64,000 nucleotides of DNA from Prevotella merdae (lineage in GTDB: Bacteria > Bacteroidota > Bacteroidia > Bacteroidales > Bacteroidaceae). The notes beneath the pieces are model-generated. The model was not told the DNA's origin. It did not search any database and saw only the letters and a program-made list of their open reading frames with translations. Made by a program: the position numbers and the translations under genes. Of this stretch, positions 26,703-34,828 are shown one piece after another (positions within the stretch are counted from its first letter, which is position 1; every line of letters starts with the position of its first letter). The DNA is taken from contig NZ_LT985323.1 of the NCBI RefSeq assembly GCF_900290275.1, positions 1,516,322 to 1,580,321 of the forward strand, written 5' to 3'.

Positions 26703-27575
26703 AATATATATAATGAACGTATAATTTTACTTGTAGTTCTTTTGTATGTAGTTCCCACAGAATGCACAGACCACACAGAAGCCTACGGGCTTAAGCTTTT
26801 CGAATCCACAGAATGGCCTACGCTTCGCGAGGCAAGAATCCACAGAAATGAATGCTTGCTGGTCTGCGTTCTGTGGGAACTACAAGCAAAGGAGATACAA
26901 GTACAAGAGCCTTTCGCCGCCATAGACGGCAACCATGCTTAACCTCGGCGTCGCTACACAAGCAATCAATTCTGTGCTTTCTGTCGTATGACGCGCAGCG
27001 TCTATACGCTCTGTGAATTCCGAAATATTAATCCCGTAGGCTTCTGTGTAGTCTGTGCGTTCTGTGGGAACTTTTCCCCTCACATTATAGCAAAGCTAAA
27101 AATGCGATGCGCACGAGCTTGCGGTTATTGCGCAAAGGATTGACGAAATGAAAGTCAATATCGCCTGAATTACTGAATGTTTCTGTTCTTGAGTCATAAT
27201 AATAATTTTTTGATGAAACTTTAGCAAGTTTATAGAATTCAGAAGTTAGAGAAGTTAAAGAAGTTAAGTTTCGCAAGCGAAAAAGAATTTATCGGAAGTT
27301 AAGAAGAAGTTAAGTTTCGCAAGCGAAAGAAGTTATCGGAAGTTAAGAAGAAGTTAATCCATCTGCGATGGATGGAAGTGAACGGACAATACATATGCCC
27401 TTTAACTTCGGGCGAAGCCCAAACTTCCTTTAACTTCTAATTTCCCTCTTCACTATTGGATTTTTCTCTCTTCACTCTTCACTTTTCACTTAATACGCTA
27501 TTGGATTCTTCACTCTTCGTTCTTCACTCTTCACTTAACATATGGATTCTTCACTCTTCACTTTTCACTTTTCCC
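26703..27575. repeat. 873-bp non-coding gap with inverted, direct and simple repeats
   Basis: No convincing gene is seen. The gap holds a 43-bp imperfect inverted repeat (26750-26792 against 27030-27072) with a third partial copy at 26861-26883, all built on TTCCCACAGAATGCACAGAC. It also holds a directly repeated ~45-bp unit (27261-27306 and 27307-27350) containing the mini-hairpin TTTCGCAAGCGAAA, and a CTTCACTCTTCACTTTTC-type simple repeat from about 27450. The gap separates the amidase gene from the HU-like gene. Confidence 0.75.
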
Positions 27576-28046
27576 TTAAACTCCCTTTTTCTTTATCGCT
27601 TCCAAGTCCACGCTGCCCTCACCATTCTTCTCCGCCTTCAGCGCAGCAGCCTGCACCACGCGACTCGACGTTGGGCTAAAGACAGCATCGTCGATAAGGT
27701 TCTCCAGTTCGCTGTCCGGGGTGAAGATAACGTTAATCTTCTTGATGTTGGCAGCGGTGAAATCCTTCACATTTTCTGCACCTTGGCTGCTGATAGTGAA
27801 ACCGAATGTACCCAAACCTTCAAGCTGCACCTTGTTGCCGTTCAATAGTTGCTCGCGCACACAGCAGGCCACGTCGGCAAGCACGCCCTTGATAGTGCCC
27901 TTAGAGAACACGCTGTTGTGTCGCGCCACGTGCGCCACAAACTTATCGGTACCCAGCTTCTCTCTAATCTGAGCGGCTGCATAAGCCTTAGCACCCTCAT
28001 CCTTACTCAAGTGGTTGGTGGTCATAAAAACAGAATATTCAATCAT
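27576..28046 (-). CDS. HU-like DNA-binding protein (HU-HIG type)
   Basis: This 156-residue protein belongs to the long HU-like family common in Bacteroidales mobile regions: an HU/IHF-type dimer fold (GTIKGVLADVACCVREQLLN helix pair, then VQLEGLGTFGFTISSQG strand) with an N-terminal extension (MIEYSVFMTTNHLSKDEG) and a C-terminal tail of Ala, Lys and Glu. It should bind DNA without strong sequence preference and may organise the repeat-rich DNA around it. It sits between the amidase and the DUF4248 gene, the usual companions. The start is the only ATG giving the conserved N-terminus. Confidence 0.9.
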   Translation of the reverse strand: MIEYSVFMTTNHLSKDEGAKAYAAAQIREKLGTDKFVAHVARHNSVFSKGTIKGVLADVACCVREQLLNGNKVQLEGLGTFGFTISSQGAENVKDFTAANIKKINVIFTPDSELENLIDDAVFSPTSSRVVQAAALKAEKNGEGSVDLEAIKKKGV

Positions 28047-28807
28047 AATGTTAAAATGTTTTAAAAGTTAGACATTGAAATTTTAGAGTTAAGTACGAGT
28101 TCATATTTAGCTTTATATATGAGCGGCAATCTGTAGGAGGGTATGGCGTCCTTGCCGTACCCACTCTGCCATGAGTGTCCTGCCGATTTAGTGGGTATGG
28201 CAGGGATGCCATACCCTCCTACTATGTGTAAAGATATTTATGAACTGTTACTTAAACATTTGAAATCCCCGTAGCCCGACCGTCCCGTCATTTTTCTTGT
28301 GCGACTATTGTCGTGGGCCATTTACACTATTCTCGAGGCGCCTTTCGAGTAATGTTGTTGGCCAGGGCGAGCAGTCGCGTGTGAGCAATCCGCTTGTGGA
28401 TGGACGTTGGACATGTGGCTGTTGGATTACATGTGCAAAGTTAATACATCCCAAAACATCAATCATACGATTGAGTACGATACGTGCGATTGAGTACGAT
28501 TCAGTACGATTTTGTTTGTAAGACATAAGAACATGGTTTATTTAGACAGAAGAACAGAAGAACATGTTTTTTATTAAGACAAGAGAACAGAAGAACATGT
28601 TTTATTTATTAAGACAAGAGAACATGAGAACATGTTTTATTATTAAGACAAGAGAACATGAGAACAAGAGGGAAGGGTGAAGGCTTGATTGAGCAAAACG
28701 AGAACATGAGGTTTGGTTGGGCTTTGCCCAACACTCGTTGCTTGCGTATCCTCTATTAACTATTGGATTCTTCGTTCTTCACTCTTCGTTCTTAACTTTC
28801 CCTTCCA
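28047..28807. repeat. 761-bp non-coding gap with palindrome, iteron-like and tandem repeats
   Basis: No gene is supported. Contents: a 31-bp inverted repeat at 28133-28163 and 28192-28222 (GTAGGAGGGTATGGC arms); a possible minus-strand -7 box TAACTTTG (28443-28436); repeated TACGATTGAGTACGAT units at 28466-28481 and 28485-28500 with a partial copy to 28513; about four copies of a 33-43-bp unit containing AAGAACATGTTTTATT at 28527-28670; and a CTTCGTTCTTCACTC-type simple repeat at about 28760-28800. Confidence 0.75.
28133..28222. repeat. 31-bp inverted repeat, long stem-loop
   Basis: The arms 28133-28163 and 28192-28222 pair with only three mismatches around a 28-nt loop. The element would form a very stable stem-loop upstream of the HU-like gene. 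The same GGTATGGC/GCCATACC style recurs as GGCTATGGC/GCCATAGCC at 29154-29443. Confidence 0.85.
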
Positions 28808-29026
28808 TTACGGTTCGCCCAGCCACCTCACAATCATCTCCACCTCTCTTGTGGACAGCCATTTAACGTTCTTCTTGTATCCTTGTTCCACGAGCGCGTT
28901 GTGCAGCTCGGGGCAACGTTTAACCCACATCATCAGTCGGTTTACGGCCACGTGTGGGTCGGTTGAGGGGAAGTAGAGGAGGGCCAGCTCCTTCTTGGTG
29001 TAGGGTTGTAATTTAAAATTTTTCAT
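28808..29026 (-). CDS. DUF4248 family small protein
   Basis: This 72-residue protein matches the DUF4248 family of Bacteroidales: a short N-terminus (FKLQPYTKKELALLYFP), a helix-turn-helix-like middle (AVNRLMMWVKRCPELHNAL) and REVEMIVRWLGEP at the end. The family is usually found beside HU-like, primase-like and amidase genes in mobile or integrated islands, as here. The helices and charge suggest DNA or protein binding, but the function is unknown. It is transcribed in the same direction as its neighbours. Confidence 0.85.
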   Translation of the reverse strand: MKNFKLQPYTKKELALLYFPSTDPHVAVNRLMMWVKRCPELHNALVEQGYKKNVKWLSTREVEMIVRWLGEP

Positions 29027-29483
29027 ACGTTTAAAAGGGAAAAGTTAAAAGTTAAAAATCCAAATGCTAAGTGAAGAGTGAAGAGGGAAGAGTGAAGAAT
29101 CCATGTGTTAAGGGGAAAGTGAAGAATCCATGTGTTAAGGGAAAAGTGAAGCTTTGGAGGCTATGGCGCCTCGCCATAGCATAAGCAGCAAGTACGGCAC
29201 AATTCTATGAATATGTGAGTGGGAGTTTGCTGCTTAGGTAGCCAATGGTAGGGCTGGGTTGTGCCAATGGTAGGGCGAGGGCGCCCTACCTTCCAAATGC
29301 TGTCGCCATAGTATGTTAGCATTGGAGGCTATGGCGCCTCGCCATAGCATAACCAGCAAGTACACCGCACAAATCTATGAATATGTGGGTTTGAGTTTGC
29401 TGCTTAGGGTAGGGCATGCTATGGCGAGGGTGCCATAGCCTCCCAAGCCTCTCTTAACATTTGGATTTTTCACTCTTCACTTT
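29027..29483. repeat. 457-bp non-coding gap with duplicated palindromic element
   Basis: No gene is seen. An ~86-bp element occurs twice (29154-29238 and 29322-29408), each beginning TTGGAGGCTATGGCGCCTCG and ending TTGCTGCTTAGG. A third inverted part is at 29418-29443. Between them lies a GGTAGGGC/GCCCTACC palindrome (29248-29290). The left end (29040-29150) and right end are GTGAAGAGTGAAGAATCC-type simple repeats. Confidence 0.8.
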
Positions 29484-30512
29484 TCACTTTTCACTTAATA
29501 CGCTATTGGATTTTTCACTTTTCCCTTTTCCCTTTTCACTTAACACATAGTAGTCGGAGAAGTCCTTGCAGGTGGGTGGCAACTGATGGTGCTCCAACGT
29601 GGGGAGGACCTCCTTTAGCTGAAGGAAGAGTTGTTCGCCAGGCGCGTCGCGGTCGGGATACATGTGGAAGGAGGTAGCCAGACGGTCGGAGAGGTTGCAC
29701 AGCAAGTCCTTGTCGGCTTTGGAGAGGAGCGTGGCTGATGGTATTGCCACAGCCTTGTGACCAGACGAGAGCATGGCCCAACAGTCGGAACAGCCTTCTG
29801 TGATGTATAGCGGTTCTTCGGGGCGCAGCATGGCGACGATGGGCAGGTTGTAGATGGAACAGCGGGCGCCGTAGGGGAATCGGAAGCGAGGAGTGGCCTC
29901 TCCCACGGCGCCTCCACCATAGGGATGGGAGTGATGTGCTGTTGTGGGATGACATTCCCCTTTGGCAGGCTTCTGATAATCAAGGTTTCGGTTCTGTATG
30001 CCAATCAGCTTGCCCGTGGTGTCAAAGTAAGGCGTTTGTAGCCAATGCGTGCCTTGGCGGTCGGTCCAGGAAGTGAGGCGACACCATCTTACGACGCGCG
30101 GGTCGAGCCTACGCTCGTCGAATAAAAACCTTTGCGCTTCGTCGCTCAGCCAGGGGTGCTCAAAGTGGCGTGCATAGCGCGAGGCGTCGAAGGAGTTTTG
30201 AATTTTGAATTTTGAGTTTTGAGTTTTGGGGTTGTACTCTTCTACTATTATGTTGGTAGAATCGGCCAGCCATCGGCAAGCGTCTGGGAAGTCCTTGCGC
30301 AGATGTCGCATCACGAGGTCGATGGTTCCGCCATGCGCTCCGCAGGCAAAGCAGCGGTAGATGTTGCGCGACGTGCTGTAGGTCATACTGGCGTGATGAT
30401 CGTCATGAAACGGGCATAGGCTCTTGTGACGTGTGACGCGCAGGCCGAGGCGCTCGGCGACCCCCTCTATTGGAAGGTCGCGGAGCTGTTGTATAGTGGA
30501 TTTATCGAGCAT
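29484..30512 (-). CDS. Primase-like protein: CHC2 zinc finger plus toprim
   Basis: This 342-residue protein has a CHC2-type zinc finger (CPFHDDHHAS, CFACGAHGG; about residues 33-60) and a toprim-like region (YITEGCSDCWAML, HMYPDRDAPGEQLF; about 232-295), as in bacterial and phage DnaG-like primases, but lacks the usual C-terminal helicase-binding part. Two low-complexity pieces do not look like native protein: NPKTQNSKFKIQNS (about 93-107) and the SEKGKGKSEKSNS tail, both encoded by simple repeats found elsewhere in the window. It starts 6 bp after the DUF3987 gene, so the two are co-transcribed. Likely a replication module of a plasmid or phage-like island. Confidence 0.85.
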   Translation of the reverse strand: MLDKSTIQQLRDLPIEGVAERLGLRVTRHKSLCPFHDDHHASMTYSTSRNIYRCFACGAHGGTIDLVMRHLRKDFPDACRWLADSTNIIVEEYNPKTQNSKFKIQNSFDASRYARHFEHPWLSDEAQRFLFDERRLDPRVVRWCRLTSWTDRQGTHWLQTPYFDTTGKLIGIQNRNLDYQKPAKGECHPTTAHHSHPYGGGAVGEATPRFRFPYGARCSIYNLPIVAMLRPEEPLYITEGCSDCWAMLSSGHKAVAIPSATLLSKADKDLLCNLSDRLATSFHMYPDRDAPGEQLFLQLKEVLPTLEHHQLPPTCKDFSDYYVLSEKGKGKSEKSNSVLSEK

Positions 30513-30518
30513 GGCTAC

Positions 30519-31847
30519 TTATTTTTTGGTGATATTGTCGGAAGATATTCCTTGTAGATACTCCTGAGTCTTGGTGTAGAGTCCGGTTTGGGCGGAGTGG
30601 ACTATAAACTTGCGGAACACCCATTTGTAGAGTTGATTCTTCGTGCCCTCCTTCGTCTTGCCTATCGATATGCGCAGAGCCTCAAGTTGAGCCTCGTTGA
30701 ACGAGTCGGGCAGGTCGTCGAGCAGATTCTTCGGGCCGCGTCTGCCAGCCTCGCTGACGCTGCCCTCGTCCTGACCGAGCATGTCTGCAAAGACTTGCAT
30801 CTTCGACCATATATCGTGGTAGACGAGCCATTCCACGAGATGCCCCATGGCAGCAGTCCACGTCTGGTTGTTCAATGCCCAGAGCAGGCATCCAGCCTTC
30901 CATGCCGAGACGAGCGCACGTTTGGAGATGTCCCAAAGGATGTCGTCGTCGGCAAGGTCGGCAAGCGAAGCCATGTCGGCAGCAAGCTGGTCGGTAAGGC
31001 GGTTGAGCGGCTGAATAACGAACCTTCCCTTGCAGATGGCAAGCCGAGCAATATATTCGTCGAGTTTTTTGTAAAAATCGTCACCATATTTGCCTTGGCG
31101 TGGAATGCGCCCGTCGCGTCCTTGGCGAGGCTTGTACGAGAATACCACACGTCCGAAGGTGCCGTTGAACAGTTCCTGCTTATAGAACTTGCGTGCGGCG
31201 AATGGAGTAGAGCTGATAGTGATGTTGGCACGCAGAACGGGATTGCCCGTAACGCCGTCGGCTGTGGCACGCAAAGCACCCGCACGCTGGCGGTCGTATA
31301 TGTTGCGCATCATCTGCGAGATTTGCCGGTGCCCGCCACACACGCGGTCGGCCATCTCCACCTCGGGCATGTTGATGTACTGGGTGCGCTGCCCCAGCTT
31401 CTCGCATCCCATGGCGTTCTGTATGAAGGCTGCGTTGGTAACATCGGCGGGTGGAAACCAGAAAGCCACATCGGGTCGGACGGGTTTCTCCTTGTTGGCG
31501 CTCTTCGTCTTCACCAGCTTCTGCCACTCCACCAGCTTCGTCAGCTCCTCCTCGTCGTGAGCGCGGAAGTCGCGGCAGAGGGCTTCCACAAGTCCTGACA
31601 GTTGACCCTTTCCAGCGCCACTATCAGCCACGAGATTTGCCAACATTCCACATGTTTCCTTCCAACTTTGGTCGGGATACATGAATTCTGCTCCGCTTAC
31701 GTGAGCGCCAAGGATAGGAAAAATCATCGGGACGATGGGCTGATGCATGTCTTTTGACACTTGCGAGAGCAAAAGTGTAACACATTCCGTTCCTTTTCCA
31801 AGTTTTGGCATCTTCGGAGCGGTAGTTTTACTGATATTGTATTTCAT
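30519..31847 (-). CDS. DUF3987-type P-loop protein (replication-associated)
   Basis: This 442-residue protein fits the DUF3987/VapE-like families: a Walker A motif near residue 75 (ADSGAGKGQLS), then PDVAFWFPPADVTNAAF, TQYINMPEVEMADRVCGG, and an SSTPFAARKFYK segment typical of the family. It probably is an ATPase helping primase-initiated replication of mobile DNA. It is the upstream partner of the CHC2/toprim gene. No VirE N-terminal protein, which often accompanies this pair, is visible. Expression could start from the repeat-containing gap just upstream. Confidence 0.85.
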   Translation of the reverse strand: MKYNISKTTAPKMPKLGKGTECVTLLLSQVSKDMHQPIVPMIFPILGAHVSGAEFMYPDQSWKETCGMLANLVADSGAGKGQLSGLVEALCRDFRAHDEEELTKLVEWQKLVKTKSANKEKPVRPDVAFWFPPADVTNAAFIQNAMGCEKLGQRTQYINMPEVEMADRVCGGHRQISQMMRNIYDRQRAGALRATADGVTGNPVLRANITISSTPFAARKFYKQELFNGTFGRVVFSYKPRQGRDGRIPRQGKYGDDFYKKLDEYIARLAICKGRFVIQPLNRLTDQLAADMASLADLADDDILWDISKRALVSAWKAGCLLWALNNQTWTAAMGHLVEWLVYHDIWSKMQVFADMLGQDEGSVSEAGRRGPKNLLDDLPDSFNEAQLEALRISIGKTKEGTKNQLYKWVFRKFIVHSAQTGLYTKTQEYLQGISSDNITKK

Positions 31848-31910
31848 TTCTTGTTGTTGTCATTTATTTAAACTATTGATTATAAGCCTTTTAGAGGGAA
31901 GTGGGTTTTG

Positions 31911-32078
31911 CTTAATCTTCCAATTCCAGTTCTTCCAATTATTTTTTTTAGGGTTGCCATTCCCTTTCTTATATATATAACTACTTAATAATCAGTTAAT
32001 TATATAGTCTTTAGAAAGGGATTTTGTATGAAAGTACACTTATTGGAATTTGGAAGAACTGGAATATTGGAAGATTTA
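31911..32078. repeat. Concentric inverted repeat, MITE-like hairpin
   Basis: The arms CTTAATCTTCCAATTCCAGT... (31911-31940) and its near-complement (32047-32078) enclose a second pair, ATTCCCTTTCT (31959-31969) and AGAAAGGGAT (32013-32022). The whole 168 bp has no gene. It lies between two minus-strand genes, downstream of the 119-residue ORF and upstream of the DUF3987 gene, and may be a terminator or a small non-autonomous element. Confidence 0.65.
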
Positions 32079-32116
32079 CGATTCACCCAATGGAGGAGTA
32101 ATGTAATTCAAGTTTA

Positions 32117-32476
32117 TTACCAGCCCACCCACTTCACCTCTCCGAGGCCCTTGTCCGCGCAGCACTTTAGTGCCATGCGAATCTCGTTTCTCACGCCCTC
32201 GGCATACATGTCGCTGTTGAGCAGATACACCGGTTGTAGTTCTTTGAAGTTGAATCTAATGTGTCCGTCTCTCGGTCGATAGGTTAGGGTGATGTATTGT
32301 CCGTCGAAGATTCTCATGTTGCGCCTTGTGTAGGCTCTGCTCGGTCGTTCCACAAATTGAGCGTGGTATTCGTCGTCGAGCGTCAGAGTGCCGTAATAAG
32401 GCTTGTTCTCGTCCACCAGGTCGTCGGTCTGCAGAAAAGCCTGCAAGTCGATGCACAGCAAAATGTCCCTTTTCAT
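32117..32476 (-). CDS. Hypothetical protein, 119 residues
   Basis: This 119-residue soluble protein has mixed alpha/beta character (MKRDILLCIDLQAFLQTDDL, YYGTLTLDDEYHAQFVE, ITLTYRPRDGHIRFNF) and a helical, Cys-containing C-terminal part (NEIRMALKCCADKGLGE). I recognise no family. Its ATG overlaps by 4 bp (ATGA) the stop of a small gene just upstream, strong evidence for a real two-gene unit. Being in the island with DUF3987 and primase-like genes, it may belong to the same mobile module. Confidence 0.7.
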   Translation of the reverse strand: MKRDILLCIDLQAFLQTDDLVDENKPYYGTLTLDDEYHAQFVERPSRAYTRRNMRIFDGQYITLTYRPRDGHIRFNFKELQPVYLLNSDMYAEGVRNEIRMALKCCADKGLGEVKWVGW

Positions 32477-32646
32477 GCCTGGCCTCCTTTCTGTGCGAGG
32501 TTGGGCTTGTAAGTCAGCAGCTTGCGACGGCCGTTGGCGAGGGGTGAGTCACTTGCGAACATCTCCTTGATGATGTCGCATACTGGGCGAGGCTCGTTGC
32601 ATGTTGTAGAGCCTGCCTGAAAGTTGGGATTCAATACCTTTTTCAT
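32473..32646 (-). CDS. Small hypothetical protein, 57 residues
   Basis: The frame runs from ATG at 32646 to TGA at 32473 (57 residues): MKKVLNPNFQAGSTTC, then NEPRPVCDIIKEMFASDS and a basic end (NGRRKLLTYKPNLAQKGG). The stop overlaps the start of the 119-residue gene in the form ATGA. The central PVCDIIKEMF segment is likely a helix and the C-terminal half carries many Lys/Arg residues, so nucleic-acid or protein binding is possible. No family recognised. The coupling to its neighbour is the main evidence that it is real. Confidence 0.7.
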   Translation of the reverse strand: MKKVLNPNFQAGSTTCNEPRPVCDIIKEMFASDSPLANGRRKLLTYKPNLAQKGGQA

Positions 32647-33102
32647 AGTTTATATCGGTATTAAAATGTCCTCTCTGGTACGACAGCAATCGAAGAGGAA
32701 TCCATGCTGTATTTTATAGTACCATCATTCCCCGTCTTGTGATTTCGAACTCACTCATCGGGTAGTCTTTGTTTTACTAAGACAATGCAAATTTCGCTGT
32801 TTTTTCGTTGGTAGCCAAGGAATAAATTAGATTACGTATTGCCGTGAAAATACTGGTTTTCAATGCGTTGCAATTCTGCTTTTGCGATAAAAAGTAGATT
32901 GAAAAAGCCGAAATTAGATTGGAAAAAGGCAAAAAGTAGATTGAACACTCCGCTCCAATCTACTTTTTATGCAAAATCAATCTACTTTCCTTGAAAACTC
33001 CACCAAACCATACTTATGTAAACTAAAAAAGTGTATCAGCTATAGTCGGCCGATACACTTTTTGTATATTTCAGATAAAAACCCTAAAAACAAATCTACT
33101 TT
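32647..33102. repeat. 456-bp non-coding gap with six AAAGTAGATTG-type motifs
   Basis: No gene is seen. The motif AAAGTAGATTG (or with one change) occurs three times on the plus strand (32891-32901, 32912-32921, 32933-32943) and three times on the minus strand (32956-32966, 32978-32988, 33093-33103, the last at the end of the next gene). The gap should contain the promoter of the small two-gene unit to its left. Confidence 0.75.
33027..33063 (-). terminator. Terminator downstream of the 397-residue gene
   Basis: AAAAGTGTATC (33027-33037) pairs with GATACACTTTT (33052-33062) around a 14-nt loop. Read on the minus strand it ends in TTTTTTAG, a fair U-run, just after the 33103-34296 gene. The plus-strand reading also ends in T-rich sequence. 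Confidence 0.75.
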
Positions 33103-34296
33103 TTAGGCTATGTTTCCCATTAAATCCTCGTCGTTGCTGTCGGTAAACAGTACGATAATGTTGGAAAGGAAGCGCTTTACAGCTGGATCTTCCTTGTCGT
33201 AACTCTGTCTATGGTTGTTCACGGCAGCATATTTCACTACCTTATGCTTGCCTTTGTAATGGCTGACGAAATACTCAAGAGCTTTTTTCACATTGTTGGG
33301 CAACGCCCATTGACAGAATATATACTCGTACATTCCCATGTCCTTATGTTTGAAGTCGGGTGGCAAGAGTTCGTCAAAATGACTTATCACATACTTTATC
33401 TTCTTTACGGTTTTGGGATTGTTGCCCCACAGAGCCTTCTCTTCCAGAGTGATGTCAGCGGTATCCGTGAAGCATTCTATAATGCAGAAGTGCTCCATTT
33501 CGGCATGATTGTGCTTATGAAATTCACCTTGTGCGAATCCTTCTTCTGAGGCATAGTTTAGGTAACTCTGATATGCAGGTGTTATCTCTCTAAGGCTGTT
33601 AACCGTGTCTTCGGTTATAAGCATTATTTCATTCTTAAGACGCTTGTATGCCTTGTTTCTATATGAGTCCAGAGAGCATTTGCTTCTTGTTGGGTCGTTA
33701 CGAATCTCCATCTCTTCCTTCAGAATCTCCGTACACAGATTCATGCATTCTTCTTCTGCCCTGAAGAACTTTATAAGCTCGGAAAACAAGCCTTGCACAA
33801 CAGACGGATAGGTGGACAAGTCGAACAGATTCAACTCGTAGACATTCTTGCCCAATAACGACTCTTCGATTGCCGACTTCTGTTGTATGCCAAAAGTTGC
33901 ACATTCGGCAGGCGTGGGATGCTTCCTTGGGCAGAATTTCCTGAATATGGTTTTCAAGGGCGACATATGGCTGCGCATATGTCGGAGAATCTCACTTACG
34001 GAATTGTAATAAAAATTGTGGTCGGTGGCAAAATCACTATTAAAAACCTCTTCGTATTTATGAAGTCGCACGAGTTCCTTATCCATTTTCTCACGAGCCT
34101 GATATATATATTCTGCCAGACGTTCAATCTCGACAAGGTCCATGTGCTTCATTTTAAGGGCACTCAACAGGCGGTCGGCTCCTTCAAGTTCAAAATTTGA
34201 GACGATGTCTTTCACCTGAAGCAGTCGGTCGAGCGTTGGTTCAATATCGGTTTTGTAGTAAGCCTTAAGGCACTTTTGTTGAAGGGTTTCTGTCAT
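33103..34296 (-). CDS. Hypothetical protein, 397 residues, mostly helical
   Basis: This 397-residue soluble protein is largely alpha-helical (LQVKDIVSNFELEGADRLLS, VEIERLAEYIYQAREKMDKE) with scattered Cys/His pairs (KFCPRKHPTPAECATF, HNHAEMEHFCIIECF). I know no named family. The C-terminal part (PNNVKKALEYFVSHYKG, DPAVKRFLSNIIVLF) resembles other uncharacterised proteins carried on Bacteroidales islands. It stands alone, with a terminator downstream and an AT-rich gap upstream holding a minus-strand box (TAAATTTG at 34367-34360). Function unknown. Confidence 0.75.
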   Translation of the reverse strand: MTETLQQKCLKAYYKTDIEPTLDRLLQVKDIVSNFELEGADRLLSALKMKHMDLVEIERLAEYIYQAREKMDKELVRLHKYEEVFNSDFATDHNFYYNSVSEILRHMRSHMSPLKTIFRKFCPRKHPTPAECATFGIQQKSAIEESLLGKNVYELNLFDLSTYPSVVQGLFSELIKFFRAEEECMNLCTEILKEEMEIRNDPTRSKCSLDSYRNKAYKRLKNEIMLITEDTVNSLREITPAYQSYLNYASEEGFAQGEFHKHNHAEMEHFCIIECFTDTADITLEEKALWGNNPKTVKKIKYVISHFDELLPPDFKHKDMGMYEYIFCQWALPNNVKKALEYFVSHYKGKHKVVKYAAVNNHRQSYDKEDPAVKRFLSNIIVLFTDSNDEDLMGNIA

Positions 34297-34643
34297 TTGA
34301 TGTTTTTAGTTATTGGAGATAAGACAATTTGAAAAACACCTATAGGGTGTTAGAAAATACAAATTTACTACTTTTATTTTGTTCGGTTGTCATGACGAGC
34401 AAATAAAATACAGAATATTTTTGCGTCCTAAAGATTGTTAATTAAAATGTGAATGTAATAAGGAGGAAGAAGGGGATAGATATGAAGCATCGGCAGACAG
34501 AAATTAAGAAATGTGTGGTGTTGGCTCTGTGCGAATAGACGTAAAATGTTGATGATAGACATTATTCTGCAAGGTAAAGACTGCGGATTATGCTTTGGAT
34601 TTGGAGCGTGCGAATGGGGCTTGTAGGAGGTACGGTTCGTAGA
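34297..34643. other. 347-bp non-coding stretch left of the insertion sequence
   Basis: No gene is seen. The stretch contains AACACCTATAGGGTGTT, a perfect 8-bp stem palindrome near 34335-34351, and ends with GGTACGGTTCGTAGA, the left half of the palindrome interrupted by the insertion sequence (see below). A possible minus-strand -7 box serves the 397-residue gene. Confidence 0.6.
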
Positions 34644-34696
34644 GAGGGCACTGAAAAAGTTAGCCCTTTAAGACTTTATTCCACTCTTTTAAATAA

Positions 34697-34743
34697 AAAA
34701 GCAGATTGCATTAAACATTATGTCGGTTTTGCAATCTGCTTTT
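34697..34743 (-). terminator. Hairpin inside the left IS end
   Basis: AAAAGCAGATTGCA pairs with TGCAATCTGCTTTT (14 pairs, 19-nt loop). On the minus strand, in the direction of the transposase gene, it is followed by TTTATTTAAAAG. It probably terminates transposase transcription. Confidence 0.75.
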
Positions 34744-34828
34744 AATTTGCTTTGATATGGTCTAATATACAGCCTTATAGAGGATGTAGGGCACTTATGT
34801 CACAAGTGTATAATTCTTCTAATTATTC

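Noticed and set aside
26703..27575. CRISPR array or small gene between amidase and HU-like gene
   Set aside because: Repeats are inverted or unevenly spaced, and short frames there are made of simple repeats; the small 'smalltalk'-type gene that often neighbours such amidases was looked for and not found.
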